A DNA stretch of 64,000 nt from Bradyrhizobium cosmicum (GCF_007290395.2 NZ_CP041656.2:930001-994000), one strand, 5' to 3'. Counted from the stretch's first letter, positions 36,582 through 45,899 are shown. The notes: generated by a model from the sequence alone, not told the origin. A program made the numbers and translations.

Positions 36582-37526
36582 ATGAACCTGGTCTTCACGA
36601 CGGACTATCTGGAGCTGGCCAAGCGCTACGCCGCGTGGCAAGGCGCCATTTGCGATGTCTACGTCCATGTCGACGTGAATGCCGAGGAGCGATCCGACTA
36701 TCACGGCTTCATCCGGGAAGCGCGGTTCGGCGCGGTGACGATGACGGATGTCCTGCTGTCGGAGCAGCGCATCTCGCGCCGCGAGCGTCACATCGCAAAA
36801 CTCGACAAGGATTGCTACTATGTCGAATTCGTCCAGCAGGGCCGGGTCAACGTACTGCAGGCGGGCCAGACCCTGCTGTCGAATCCCGGCGTCGGCGCGA
36901 TCTTTTCGGCCTCCGAGGCCTACGATCTCGAATGTATCGGCAAGGTGCGATCGCTGTATCTCGAGATCCCGCGCAAGGAGTTTTCCGCGCGCTTCAGTGA
37001 CGGGCGCCTGCCTGTCGTCACGACGATGGCGACGGGCCGCGGCCTTGGGCGAATCGCCGCCGAATTCTGCGCGACGCTCGCCACGGAAGGTGGGTCGCTG
37101 GACGAGGCCGCGAGGACGCGGCTCGGTGCCGAACTGATGGACGTGCTGGCGCTCGCGCTCGACATGGGCGATCGGGACGAATTCTCGGAAGATGCGAGCG
37201 CGCAGCAGGCGCGCCTGCGTTCGGTCAAGGCCTGGATCGAGGCGCATCTCACCGATGCGGACTTATCGCTGGAGAAGATCGCGAAGAGCAACGGCGTCTC
37301 GCTCAGGCATCTGCATTATCTGTTCCGCCTCACTGATGTCTCGGTGTCCGAATGGATCCTGGATCGCCGGCTGCAGCGCTGCTACGACGTGCTGACCCGC
37401 CCGGAGCTGCGGTCGCTGTCGATCACTGAAGTTGCCTATCAGCTCGGTTTTAGCAGCTCGTCGTATTTCAGCACGGCGTTCCGCAGGAAGTTCGGCCACA
37501 GCCCGTCGGACCTGCGGCGCCGCTAG
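36582..37526 (+). CDS. AraC-family transcriptional regulator (314 aa)
   Basis: Ligand-sensing N-terminal domain of the AraC-binding-like type (about residues 15-190, including CYYVEFVQQGRVNVLQAGQ). A C-terminal double helix-turn-helix follows: LSLEKIAKSNGVSLRHLHYLFR and ITEVAYQLGFSSSSYFSTAFRRKFGHSPSDLRRR. I start at ATG 36582; the frame is open from a TTG at 36516. Divergent from the acyl-CoA synthetase/ABC operon, which it most likely controls. The stop codon lies in a palindromic repeat. Confidence 0.9.
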   Translation: MNLVFTTDYLELAKRYAAWQGAICDVYVHVDVNAEERSDYHGFIREARFGAVTMTDVLLSEQRISRRERHIAKLDKDCYYVEFVQQGRVNVLQAGQTLLSNPGVGAIFSASEAYDLECIGKVRSLYLEIPRKEFSARFSDGRLPVVTTMATGRGLGRIAAEFCATLATEGGSLDEAARTRLGAELMDVLALALDMGDRDEFSEDASAQQARLRSVKAWIEAHLTDADLSLEKIAKSNGVSLRHLHYLFRLTDVSVSEWILDRRLQRCYDVLTRPELRSLSITEVAYQLGFSSSSYFSTAFRRKFGHSPSDLRRR

Positions 37527-37602
37527 AGCATGATCCGGAAAGATCATGCTCTACAAAACCTAGAGCGCGACGACGATTCGTTCCAATCTCATCGCGCTTT
37601 AG
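37526..37602. repeat. Bradyrhizobium-type intergenic repeat, copy 2
   Basis: GAGCATGATC at 37526-37535 with its complement at 37542-37551, then an imperfect TAGAGCGCGA.../...TCGCGCTTTAG pair up to about 37602. It is the shorter relative of the repeat at 22326 and, like it, begins in the TAG stop codon of the upstream gene. It lies between convergent genes. Confidence 0.8.
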
Positions 37603-37648
37603 AGAACCCTGCACCGCGCGAGGCGATGCAGGTCCGACTTCGTCAGCG

Positions 37649-38854
37649 TTACTTCACCAGCGGGCAGCCGCCGTCCTTCAGCGGACGGAAGGCCTGGTCG
37701 GCGGGCACTTCGGCGAGCAGCTTGTAATAGTCCCACGGGCCTTTCGACTCCTCGGGCTTCTTCACCTGGAACAGGAACATGCTGTGTACCATGCGGCCGT
37801 CCTCGCGCAGAATGCCATTGTCGGTAAAGGCATCCTTCACGGGCAGCTCGCGCATCTTCGCCATCACCGTCTTGGTGTCCTTGGTGCCGGCGGCCTGCAC
37901 GGCCTTGAGGTAGTGCAGCGCCGCGCTGTAGGTGGCGGCCTGGTTCATCGTCGGCATGCGCTTCATGCGCTCCATGAAACGCTTGCCGAAGGCGCGGGTC
38001 TTGTCGTTGAGGTCCCAGTAATAGGCTTCCGTGATGATCAGGCCCTGCGCCAGCTTCAGCCCCAGGCTGTGCACGTCGGAGATGAACATCACGATCGCCG
38101 CCAGGTTCTGGCCGCCGGCGACGATGCCGAACTCGCCGGCCTGCTTGATCGCGTTGATGGTGTCGCCGCCGCCATTGGCAAGCCCGATGATCTTGGCCTT
38201 GGAGGCCTGGGCCTGCAGCAGGAAGGACGAGAAATCGGCGGTGTTGAGCGGATGCTTGACGCTGCCGAGCACCTTGCCGCCGGCTGCCTTCACGACGTCG
38301 CCGGTGTCGCGCTCGATCGAATGGCCGAACACATAATCCGCGGTAAGGAAAAACCAGGTATCGCCGCCGTTCTTGACGATGGCGCTGCCGACGGTGTGGG
38401 CGTTGGAATAGGTGTCGTAGGTCCAGTGTGCGGTATAGGGCGAGCAGGATTTTCCGGTGATGTCGGAGCTCGCCGCATCGGTCACGATCATGATCTTCTC
38501 GTACTGCTTCGACAGCTCCATCACCGCGAGCGCGGTGGCCGAGGTCGGCAGGTCGATGATCATGTCGACGCTCTCGGTCTCCCACCATTTGCGGGCGATG
38601 GTGGAGGCAACGTCGGGCTTGTTCAGCACGTCGGCGGAGACCATGTCGATCGGCTTGCCGAACATCTGCCCGCCGAAATCCTCGATCGCCATCTTGGTGG
38701 CCTCGACATTGCCCTGGCCGCCGATATCGGAATAGACCGAGGAGAAGTCGGAGAGCACGCCGATCTTGAGCGGCGTCTGCTGGGCCAGAGCCGGGGCAAT
38801 GGCGAACCCGGCAAGCAGTCCGGCCGCAAAAGCGGCGCGCGCAATTCGATGCAT
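37649..38854 (-). CDS. Branched-chain-amino-acid-type ABC binding protein (401 aa)
   Basis: Periplasmic binding protein of the LivJ-like class (PBP1, Peripla_BP_6). The signal peptide is about residues 1-24 (AAGLLAGFAIAPALAQQ). The mature part opens with TPLKIGVLSDFSSVYSDIGGQG, then TIARKWWETESVDMIIDLPTS and VFGHSIERDTGDVVKAAGG. In rhizobia such proteins often bind aromatic or dicarboxylic acids. Start ATG 38854 has GGGGGA 8 nt upstream; the open frame continuing far upstream is antisense shadow over the divergent acyl-CoA synthetase. No permease or ATPase gene is adjacent, so it is an orphan binding protein, divergent from the ligase gene. Confidence 0.9.
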   Translation of the reverse strand: MHRIARAAFAAGLLAGFAIAPALAQQTPLKIGVLSDFSSVYSDIGGQGNVEATKMAIEDFGGQMFGKPIDMVSADVLNKPDVASTIARKWWETESVDMIIDLPTSATALAVMELSKQYEKIMIVTDAASSDITGKSCSPYTAHWTYDTYSNAHTVGSAIVKNGGDTWFFLTADYVFGHSIERDTGDVVKAAGGKVLGSVKHPLNTADFSSFLLQAQASKAKIIGLANGGGDTINAIKQAGEFGIVAGGQNLAAIVMFISDVHSLGLKLAQGLIITEAYYWDLNDKTRAFGKRFMERMKRMPTMNQAATYSAALHYLKAVQAAGTKDTKTVMAKMRELPVKDAFTDNGILREDGRMVHSMFLFQVKKPEESKGPWDYYKLLAEVPADQAFRPLKDGGCPLVK

Positions 38855-39064
38855 GGATACTTCCCCCGTTTTTATATTTTGGTGCGCGAGCCTAGAGTTG
38901 CTTCTGCGAAGCGTCAATTCTTGCGTGACGGCGCCGCGCCTCTGGATGATTTGACGCGGCAGGTTGCGCCGACTACGCTTTGGGCAAACGCGAAATGCGT
39001 AAGCGAAGTGCCTGACGAGCATTGAGTCCGCCGTCACGCAGATTGAAATTCCCGGGGGACGGAA

Positions 39065-40678
39065 ATGCCGAACGATACCGCAGCCACGATCTCGAAAGCG
39101 CGCGAGCACTCCATCGGCGATCTCTTGCGCCGCTCGGCAGGTCGCGAGCCGAACAAGCTTGCGGTCAGCTGCGGCAATGTGAGCTGGACCTTTGCCGAGA
39201 TGGACGCGATCTGCAACCGGCTCGGCCGCGGTCTGCTCGGCCTCGGCGTCAGGAAGGGCGATCGCGTCGCCGTGCTCTCGCGCAATTCGCATGCGTTCGC
39301 CGCGCTGCGCTTTGCGTTGGCGCGGATAGGCGCGGTGTTGGTGCCGATCAACTTCATGCTCAATCCGGACGAGATCAATTTCATCCTCAAGAGCTCCGGC
39401 GCGAAGCTGCTGGCGACCAGCCCGGATTTCGTCGAGCCGGCGAAGGCCGCAAGCGCCAGGGATTGCGCGGTCGAGAAGATGATCTGGCTGCCGGGCGAGG
39501 ACCCGGCCGCGGCGCCCGCGGGCCTCGCCACCTTCGATGATCTCCTCAGCCCCGACGGCTCGTTCTTGGAAGCGTCCGTCGACAGCCGCGATCTCGCGCA
39601 GATCGTCTACACCAGCGGCACGGAGTCGCTGCCCAAGGGCGCGATGCTGACACATGAAGCCGTGATGTGGCAGTATGTCAGCTGCATCATCGACGGCGGC
39701 ATGAGCGTGGACGACAAGTTCCTGCACGCGCTGCCGCTCTATCATTGCGCGCAGCTCGACGTGTTCCTGGGGCCGCAAGTGTATCTCGGCGCCTCCGGCG
39801 TGATCACGGGCAAGCCGACCGCCGATAACATTCTGGCGCTGATCCAGGCGCATGAGATCACGTCGTTCTTCGCACCGCCGACGATCTGGATCGCGATGCT
39901 GCGCTCGCCGAACTTCGACAAGACCGATCTGTCGACGCTTCAGAAGGGCTACTACGGCGCATCGATCATGCCGGTCGAGGTCCTGCTCGAACTGCAGCGC
40001 CGCCTGCCCGCCGTCAAATTCTGGAACTTCTACGGCCAGACCGAGATCGCGCCGCTCGCGACCGTGCTGCGGCCCGAAGACCAGCTGCGCAAGGCCGGCT
40101 CTGCGGGCAAGCCCGTGCTCAATGTCGAGACACGCGTGGTCAACACGGCGATGGAAGACGTCAAGGTCGGCGAGGTCGGCGAGATCGTGCATCGCTCGCC
40201 GCATCTCTTGTCCGGCTACTACAATGACCCGGTGAAGACTGCGGCTGCTTTCACCGGCGGCTGGTTTCACTCCGGCGATCTCGCCACCGTCGACGACGAA
40301 GGCCACATCACCGTGGTCGACCGCGTCAAGGATATGATTAAGACCGGCGGCGAGAATGTCGCCAGCCGCGAGGTCGAGGAGATGGTCTATCGTATCCCCG
40401 GGGTCTCCGAGGTTGCCGTCGTTGGCCTGCCCGATCCACGCTGGATCGAGGCGGTGACCGCGATCGTCGTGGTCAAGACCGGTGAGACGCTCGACGAAGA
40501 GTCCGTCATCAAGCATTGCGCCGGCCAGATGGCACATTTCAAGGTGCCCAAGCGCGTGATCTTCGTCGATGCCTTGCCTAAGAATCCGAGCGGCAAGCTG
40601 CTCAAGCGGGAGCTGCGCCAGCGCTTCGTCGGCGGCGAGACGCTCGACAAGGCGGTCCAGAAGAGCTTCGGCACCTGA
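39065..40678 (+). CDS. Acyl-CoA synthetase, AMP-forming (537 aa)
   Basis: ANL-superfamily ligase. The phosphate-binding motif is IVYTSGTESLPKGAML, with Glu in place of the usual Thr; this recurs in a subfamily. NFYGQTEIAPLATVL, WFHSGDLATVDDEGHITVVDRVKDMI and the catalytic lysine in NPSGKLLKRELRQRF are intact. The length is standard. GGGGGA upstream supports the ATG. It is followed 15 bp later by an alcohol dehydrogenase on the same strand. It faces a BCAA-type binding protein gene across 210 bp, which suggests uptake and activation of the same acid. Confidence 0.87.
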   Translation: MPNDTAATISKAREHSIGDLLRRSAGREPNKLAVSCGNVSWTFAEMDAICNRLGRGLLGLGVRKGDRVAVLSRNSHAFAALRFALARIGAVLVPINFMLNPDEINFILKSSGAKLLATSPDFVEPAKAASARDCAVEKMIWLPGEDPAAAPAGLATFDDLLSPDGSFLEASVDSRDLAQIVYTSGTESLPKGAMLTHEAVMWQYVSCIIDGGMSVDDKFLHALPLYHCAQLDVFLGPQVYLGASGVITGKPTADNILALIQAHEITSFFAPPTIWIAMLRSPNFDKTDLSTLQKGYYGASIMPVEVLLELQRRLPAVKFWNFYGQTEIAPLATVLRPEDQLRKAGSAGKPVLNVETRVVNTAMEDVKVGEVGEIVHRSPHLLSGYYNDPVKTAAAFTGGWFHSGDLATVDDEGHITVVDRVKDMIKTGGENVASREVEEMVYRIPGVSEVAVVGLPDPRWIEAVTAIVVVKTGETLDEESVIKHCAGQMAHFKVPKRVIFVDALPKNPSGKLLKRELRQRFVGGETLDKAVQKSFGT

Positions 40679-40693
40679 GATGGAGCGATCGGC

Positions 40694-41701
40694 ATGAGAG
40701 CCTGGCAGGTCGCGCGCGACTGGTCGATCGAGGGGATGGAGCTGGCCGATCTGCCGGAGCCTGCACCCGGTCCAGGCCGGGTTACGGTGCGGATGAAGGC
40801 GGCATCGCTGAATTACCGCGATCTGATCACCGTGCAAGGCAAGGGCGGTGTCACCAGATTGCCGCTGATCCCGTTCTCGGATGGTGCGGGCGAGGTGATC
40901 GCCATCGGTGAGGGCGTGACCCGTGTCGCGGTCGGCGACCGCGTCTGTCCGATGTTCTTCCAGTCATGGATAGACGGCAAGGTGTCGGCGGCCAGCCGCC
41001 GCTACGCGCTTGGCGGCACGCGGCCGGGCGTTTTGCAGGAGGTGATGCTGCTCGATGCCGAGGGCGTCAGCCGTGTTCCCTCGCATCTGTCCTTCCAGGA
41101 GGCTGCGACGCTGCCCTGCGCCGGGCTCACAGCCTGGCGCGCGTTGTTCGAGGAGGCAAAGGTGCGGCCCGGCGACACCGTGCTGGTCCAGGGCACCGGC
41201 GGCGTGTCGATCTTCGCACTGCAGTTCGCAAAGCTCGCCGGCGCGAGCGTGATCGTGACGTCGTCGAGTGATGAGAAGCTCGAACGCGCGCGTGCGCTCG
41301 GCGCCGACCACACCATCAACTATCGTTCGGTGCCGGAATGGGGCAGGGCGGCTTCCGAGTGGACGGGCGGCGGCGTCGACCATGTCGTCGAGGTCGGCGG
41401 CAAGGACACCTTCGCGCAATCGCTCGAGGCTGCGCGGGTCGGCGGCAACATTCTGGTGATCGGTGTGCTCTCCGGCGTCTCGCAGCAGATCGCGATCCCC
41501 ACCCTGTTTTCCAAGAACCTGCACGTCACTGGCCTGTCGGTCGGCAGCCGCCGCATGTTCGAGGGGATGACAGCAGCGGTCGGACACAACGCCATGAGAC
41601 CGGTGATCGACCGCGTGTTCGGCTTCGACGCCGTGCCCGACGCGCTGCGCCTGATGCAGCGGGGCGGCCACTTCGGCAAGATCGTCGTGGAGTTTCCGTA
41701 G
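40694..41701 (+). CDS. Zinc-type alcohol dehydrogenase-like MDR oxidoreductase (335 aa)
   Basis: Medium-chain dehydrogenase. The GroES-like N-terminal domain (LNYRDLITVQGKGGVTRLPLIPFSDGAGEV) lacks the usual catalytic Cys in NYRD and the structural Cys cluster. The Rossmann domain reads DTVLVQGTGGVSIFALQFAKLAGA. So it is closer to quinone-reductase-like members than to classical zinc ADHs. GGAG at 40682-40685 serves the ATG. Cotranscribed with the preceding acyl-CoA synthetase; might reduce an enoyl or carbonyl intermediate. Confidence 0.83.
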   Translation: MRAWQVARDWSIEGMELADLPEPAPGPGRVTVRMKAASLNYRDLITVQGKGGVTRLPLIPFSDGAGEVIAIGEGVTRVAVGDRVCPMFFQSWIDGKVSAASRRYALGGTRPGVLQEVMLLDAEGVSRVPSHLSFQEAATLPCAGLTAWRALFEEAKVRPGDTVLVQGTGGVSIFALQFAKLAGASVIVTSSSDEKLERARALGADHTINYRSVPEWGRAASEWTGGGVDHVVEVGGKDTFAQSLEAARVGGNILVIGVLSGVSQQIAIPTLFSKNLHVTGLSVGSRRMFEGMTAAVGHNAMRPVIDRVFGFDAVPDALRLMQRGGHFGKIVVEFP

Positions 41702-41810
41702 CAGGTGCTCGGTTGGTTGGGGCGCGCTCCACACGTTCCCCACTGTCCTTGCGGCGGAGCGATCGAGAAACTCTCCGCGGAAAGACCCTGGATTGCTCGT
41801 TGCATCGATC

Positions 41811-41838
41811 TAATAACTGTACTATAAGTACATTATTA
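41811..41838. promoter_or_regulatory. Near-perfect palindrome, orphan operator candidate
   Basis: TAATAACTGTACT and AGTACATTATTA flank a central ATA. The arms are exact reverse complements except for one extra C at 41817. It is 28 bp of AT-rich sequence in a GC-rich genome, 95 bp before the MetX-like gene, with no adjacent regulator gene. It resembles a TetR- or MarR-type dimer site or a symmetrical promoter element; the binding protein is unknown. Confidence 0.6.
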
Positions 41839-41932
41839 AACGCGACGCCACGATGCGTTTGCTGGACCGGCACGATCGATGCATCGTTGTTTCGGCGGGC
41901 GTAGTTTGCGGCCGCGTGAGCGGGGTTGATCG

Positions 41933-42949
41933 ATGACGGCACAGCGCGACTACGAAATCTTCGAGGCCGGCGACGTCGCGCTCCAGTCCGGCGCCGTCTT
42001 CCCCGCGCTGAAGCTGGCGTACCAGACCTACGGCACGCTCAGCCCGGCCAAGGACAACGTCATCCTCTATCCGACCTCGTTCAGCGCGCAGCATTTTGAT
42101 ACCGAGTGGCTCATTGGGCCCGACGGCGTGCTCGACTCTGCGCGCTATTTCATCATCATCCCGAACCTGTTCGGCAACGGGCTGTCGTCCTCGCCGTCGA
42201 ACTCGGCCGTGCCGTTCCCGCAACTGACTTATCACGACGCCGTCGCGGTTCAGCATCGGCTGCTCATCGAGCGCTTTGGCATCACAAGGCTGGCTCTTGT
42301 TTACGGCTGGTCGATGGGCGGCATGCAGGCCTATCATTGGGCGGCGCTGCATCCTGACATGGTCGCGCGTGCCGCAATCGTTTGCGGCAGTGCGCGATGC
42401 GCGCCCTACAATCACGTCTTCCTCGAAAGCGTGAAGGCGGCCCTCACGGGCGATCCTGCCTTCCGCGATGGCCGCTTCGTCGAGAAGCCCGTGGCCGGCT
42501 ATCGCGCCATGGGGCGCGTCTATGCCGGCTGGGCGATGTCGCACGGGTTCTATCGCGACGAGGTCTGGCGCGAGGCCGGCTTCATCTCGCTGGAGGACTA
42601 TCTCGTCCGGGCCTGGGATGCCGCGTTCGCGCGGCGTGACGGCAACGACCTGCTGGCACAGGTCGGCATCTGGCAGGGCGGCGACATCAGCCGCTGCGCC
42701 GCCTTTGGTGGCGATCTCGACCGCGCGCTCGCGGCGATCAAGGCGCACATGCTGTTGATGCCGGGCGCCACCGACCGCTATTTCGACGTCCGCGACAACG
42801 AGGACGAGCTTGGCAAGCTGGCCAACGCGAAATCGGCAGTGCTGCATCCGATCCCATCACTGCACGGCCATCGTGCCGGCAATCCCGTCAACAATCCGCG
42901 CGATCAAGCTTTCATCAAGGCCGAGATCGCAGCGCTTCTCAGCAAGTAG
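41933..42949 (+). CDS. Homoserine-O-acetyltransferase-like alpha/beta hydrolase (338 aa)
   Basis: Alpha/beta hydrolase of the MetX-like branch. It opens with the conserved LKLAYQTYGTLSPAKDNVILYPTSFSAQ region. The nucleophile elbow is GWSMGG with Ser127. The likely Asp is in MPGATDRYFD and the His in SLHGHRAG. Several MetX-like proteins are not homoserine acetyltransferases, and the elbow differs from the usual GGSMGG, so I do not name it metX. It lies 15 bp before a fatty acid desaturase gene, which suggests a joint role, perhaps acting on an acyl ester. Confidence 0.82.
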   Translation: MTAQRDYEIFEAGDVALQSGAVFPALKLAYQTYGTLSPAKDNVILYPTSFSAQHFDTEWLIGPDGVLDSARYFIIIPNLFGNGLSSSPSNSAVPFPQLTYHDAVAVQHRLLIERFGITRLALVYGWSMGGMQAYHWAALHPDMVARAAIVCGSARCAPYNHVFLESVKAALTGDPAFRDGRFVEKPVAGYRAMGRVYAGWAMSHGFYRDEVWREAGFISLEDYLVRAWDAAFARRDGNDLLAQVGIWQGGDISRCAAFGGDLDRALAAIKAHMLLMPGATDRYFDVRDNEDELGKLANAKSAVLHPIPSLHGHRAGNPVNNPRDQAFIKAEIAALLSK

Positions 42950-42964
42950 GGCAGGCATCCAACC

Positions 42965-43915
42965 ATGAGCGACGCGACCGTTTCAGAACCCGGCCACCGC
43001 CTCAAGCCGCTGACGCCGGCGATGCTGCGCGAATTGTCGGTGCGCTCGAATCTCAGGGGTGCCGCCCAAAGCCTCGGCCATTACGGCGTGATCGTGCTGG
43101 TCGGTGCGCTGATCTGGAAGGTGACGTCGAGCTACGGCGTGCTCTGGGCGCTGCCGCTGATGGCGGTGCAGGGCTATCTCGTCGCCTTCCTGTTCATGGC
43201 GGTGCACGAGACCGCGCACAAGACCGCGTTCAGAAGCCGTGGCCTCAACCTCGCGGTCGGCAATCTCTCGGCCTTCATCATCGGATTGCCGTACGAATAT
43301 TACTGCCTGTTTCACTGGGACCATCACCGCTACACCCAGGATCCGGACAAGGACCCGGAGCTGATCGTCGGCGTGAAGCCGGCCACCGATACGCAGCTCG
43401 CGATCGCCTATAGCGGCCTGCTTCAGGTCGCCGGGCGGCTCCGGCTGATGCTCGCTCACGCCGTCACCGGCAAGGTCGTCGTGCCCTGGATTCCCGAAGG
43501 CAAGCGCGCCACGATCGTGACCGAAGCGCGGGCCTATGTCGCGATCTATGTGCTGCTGTTCGCGCTGTCGCTGTGGTTTGAATCGGCGCTGCTGCTCTGG
43601 GTCTGGATCGTGCCGTTGATCATCGGGCAGTTCTTCCTCCGGCCCTATCTCTATGCCGAGCATACCGGCTGCGACACGACGCGCAGCGCGTTCCAGAACA
43701 CCCGCACCACCTATACCGGCGCGATCGTCAAATGGTTCGCGTGGAACATGCCCTATCACGTCGAGCACCATGCCTATCCGTCGATCCCGTTTCATGCGCT
43801 GCCGAGGCTGAACGAGATCGTTGACGGCGAGATCGTCTATCGCGGCCGTGGCTACATCAGAACGACGCGCGAGACCTGGGCCTGGTTTCGCAAGCATCGA
43901 CCGGCGGTCAGGTGA
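42965..43915 (+). CDS. Membrane fatty acid desaturase (316 aa)
   Basis: Di-iron membrane desaturase or hydroxylase of the FA_desaturase family. The three histidine boxes are intact: HETAH at 81-85, HWDHH at 117-121 and HVEHH at 265-269. Four hydrophobic helices surround them (residues 40-80, 95-110, 190-225). It probably introduces a double bond or hydroxyl group into a lipid or terpenoid-like substrate; the family is too broad for more. Second gene of a pair with the MetX-like hydrolase. Confidence 0.87.
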   Translation: MSDATVSEPGHRLKPLTPAMLRELSVRSNLRGAAQSLGHYGVIVLVGALIWKVTSSYGVLWALPLMAVQGYLVAFLFMAVHETAHKTAFRSRGLNLAVGNLSAFIIGLPYEYYCLFHWDHHRYTQDPDKDPELIVGVKPATDTQLAIAYSGLLQVAGRLRLMLAHAVTGKVVVPWIPEGKRATIVTEARAYVAIYVLLFALSLWFESALLLWVWIVPLIIGQFFLRPYLYAEHTGCDTTRSAFQNTRTTYTGAIVKWFAWNMPYHVEHHAYPSIPFHALPRLNEIVDGEIVYRGRGYIRTTRETWAWFRKHRPAVR

Positions 43916-44202
43916 CGGAGCGCCGGTGTTGCCGGCCCCGTAGTTTGTCGTGCTTCTGCCGGCTTCCGATAGGCTGCTTTACGGCGTGTTCATCGCATCT
44001 TCGGATTGGGCGGAATATTCCGATACCGGTTCGCCATGCAACCCATAAATCTTTACCAAAATCAACGGCTTGGGCGCTCCAGAAACGTACTTAACGAATC
44101 CCTCCGGATCGGGAAAGTTTTAGCGATCTGGCATTCACGACCCGTCGATGCCGCCGCTCTAACGTCGTGCCATCAGGGCGACGACATCGGGAGAGATTGG
44201 TG

Positions 44203-45459
44203 ATGAATGCGACGAGAGACCGCCTTCTGGTGGTCGATGACGATCTGGTGCAGCGCGTCCTGATCGGCAAGATCGGCGCGAAACTTGGCTACGACACCGT
44301 CGTGGCTTCTTCGTACGAGGCCGCAACCGAGCTTCTGACCCGCGACACCTTCGAAGTCATGGCGCTCGACCTGTCGCTCGGTGAGCGCGACGGGGTGGAG
44401 TTGTTGCGTTTCGTGGCGGAGCGAGACCTTCGCGAGATGTCGATCGTGATCATCAGTGGCTGCGACGATCGCATCATGAAGGCAACGCGCAGGGTCGTGA
44501 ACGGGTTGAAGCTCTCGCTCGGCGGCTGCCTGACCAAGCCGCTCGATCTCAACCGCTTGCGCAGCGCGCTGGAGTTGCCGCAGCGGTCGCCGCCGGTGGC
44601 GACCTCCGCCACGCCATCACTCCAGATCACGCCGGAGAGAATTCTGCGCGGCCTCGCCGATCAGGAGTTCTTCGTCGAGTTCCAGCCGAAGATCGGGCTT
44701 CAGACCGGAAAGGTCGTCGGCGCCGAAGCGCTCGCACGCTGGCGCACACCCGAATTCGGCATGATCTCGCCACTGGTCTTCATTCCAATCGCCGAGGAAT
44801 CCGGTCTCATGCGCGAGGTGACGGACCGCGTTCTCTCGTCGGCGATGTCGCAGGGCCGCAAGCTGATCGAACGCACTCCCGGCTTCACCGTCGCCGTCAA
44901 CATATCGGGCTCCCTGATGTCGGACCTGACCTTGCCCGATCGCATCGAGGAGATCCTGCGGCGCGAAAACGTCGCTCCGTCGTCCCTGACGGTGGAGATC
45001 ACGGAGACCTCGGCGATGGCCGACGTCGATCGCGCCAACGACATTCTGGTGCGGTTGCGGATCAAGAATATCGGGACGGCGATCGACGATTTCGGCACGG
45101 GCTATTCGTCGCTCTCAGCGTTGGCGCGGCTGCCGTTCAGCGAACTGAAGATCGACCAGTCCTTCATCAAGGGCTGTGAATCCGATGACGACATGATGAA
45201 GATCGTCGATGCCTCCGTGGCGCTTGCGAAGGCGTTCAATATGAAGGTCGTCGCCGAAGGCGTCGAGAGTTCGGAAGCGCTCGAGATCATACGCCGGATC
45301 GGCTGCGACGTTGCCCAGGGGTTCTTCTTCGCACCCTCGCTGCGGCGCTCGAGCGCCGAAAGGTGGATATCGCAGCGCAATTCTCTCGTAGAGGAGCAGG
45401 CGGCTTCCGCGGCGCTGCCACAACGCGGCGCGCCGGGGCTGACGGCTTTCGCGAACTGA
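44203..45459 (+). CDS. Response regulator with EAL phosphodiesterase domain (418 aa)
   Basis: An N-terminal receiver domain (1-125) has the acidic pocket DDD at 12-14, phospho-acceptor Asp56 in MALDLSL, Ser in IISG and Lys112 in TKPL. A C-terminal EAL domain (about 145-395) has EAL at 175-177, VEITETS, and the loop-6 motif IDDFGTGYSSL, all expected for active cyclic-di-GMP phosphodiesterases. No GGDEF domain. GGAG 9 nt upstream supports ATG 44203. No histidine kinase gene is adjacent, so the phosphate donor is elsewhere. Likely controls motility or surface polysaccharide through c-di-GMP. Confidence 0.9.
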   Translation: MNATRDRLLVVDDDLVQRVLIGKIGAKLGYDTVVASSYEAATELLTRDTFEVMALDLSLGERDGVELLRFVAERDLREMSIVIISGCDDRIMKATRRVVNGLKLSLGGCLTKPLDLNRLRSALELPQRSPPVATSATPSLQITPERILRGLADQEFFVEFQPKIGLQTGKVVGAEALARWRTPEFGMISPLVFIPIAEESGLMREVTDRVLSSAMSQGRKLIERTPGFTVAVNISGSLMSDLTLPDRIEEILRRENVAPSSLTVEITETSAMADVDRANDILVRLRIKNIGTAIDDFGTGYSSLSALARLPFSELKIDQSFIKGCESDDDMMKIVDASVALAKAFNMKVVAEGVESSEALEIIRRIGCDVAQGFFFAPSLRRSSAERWISQRNSLVEEQAASAALPQRGAPGLTAFAN

Positions 45460-45468
45460 GGCGACGAA

Positions 45469-45491
45469 CCCCGGTCGCAAGGCGACCGGGG
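45469..45491. terminator. Hairpin between convergent genes
   Basis: Perfect 10-bp stem CCCCGGTCGC/GCGACCGGGG with a 3-nt loop, 10 bp after the REC-EAL stop and before the stop of the convergent small gene at 45517. No T-tract; terminator role inferred from position. Confidence 0.6.
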
Positions 45492-45516
45492 CTGCGCCAG
45501 CCGATGCAGGACGTGC

Positions 45517-45762
45517 TCAGTAGATCCCGTACGCGCAGACATTCACCACGCGGACGCGCAGGCCATGGCGGGTGCGGACGACGCGCTCCTGGTAGCAGTT
45601 GTTGACGCCGGTGTTGACGTAGATGCCGCCGTAGCCCCAGCCGGGACCCCAGCCATGGCCCCAGTGCGGGTGGATGCCATGTGCCGAGGCGGCGGTGGGA
45701 GCCAGAGCGGCGGCGCCGAGCGAAGCGGCGGCGATCAGACCAAGTGTAAGCTTACGAAACAT
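45517..45762 (-). CDS. Small exported Gly/His-rich protein (81 aa)
   Basis: Signal peptide MFRKLTLGLIAAASLGAAAL...SAHG, then a mature region of about 50 residues: HPHWGHGWGPGWGYGGIYVNTG, followed by CYQERVVRTRHGLRVRVVNVC. The two cysteines could form a disulfide; the His/Trp/Gly segment may bind metal. Such small secreted proteins are common in Bradyrhizobium and have no known role. I start at ATG 45762, with GGAG 7 nt upstream, not at the ATG 6 nt before it. Confidence 0.7.
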   Translation of the reverse strand: MFRKLTLGLIAAASLGAAALAPTAASAHGIHPHWGHGWGPGWGYGGIYVNTGVNNCYQERVVRTRHGLRVRVVNVCAYGIY

Positions 45763-45899
45763 CGTCATTCTCCAGTGTGGCGCGGGGCCGTTGTTGTGTC
45801 CCTGCATCTCGGTCGAGCCGACGCGCGAACGCGTTCATGCGGGGAGAGGAGAATCGTGTTTCAGGATTGTTTCGTGGGCCTCGGCGACATGCGCCGATA

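Noticed and set aside
38855..40837. Very long open frame upstream of the ABC binding protein on the minus strand (total 1062 codons)
   Set aside because: The upstream part is antisense to the acyl-CoA synthetase and the start of the dehydrogenase. The signal peptide and ribosome binding site at 38854 mark the real start.
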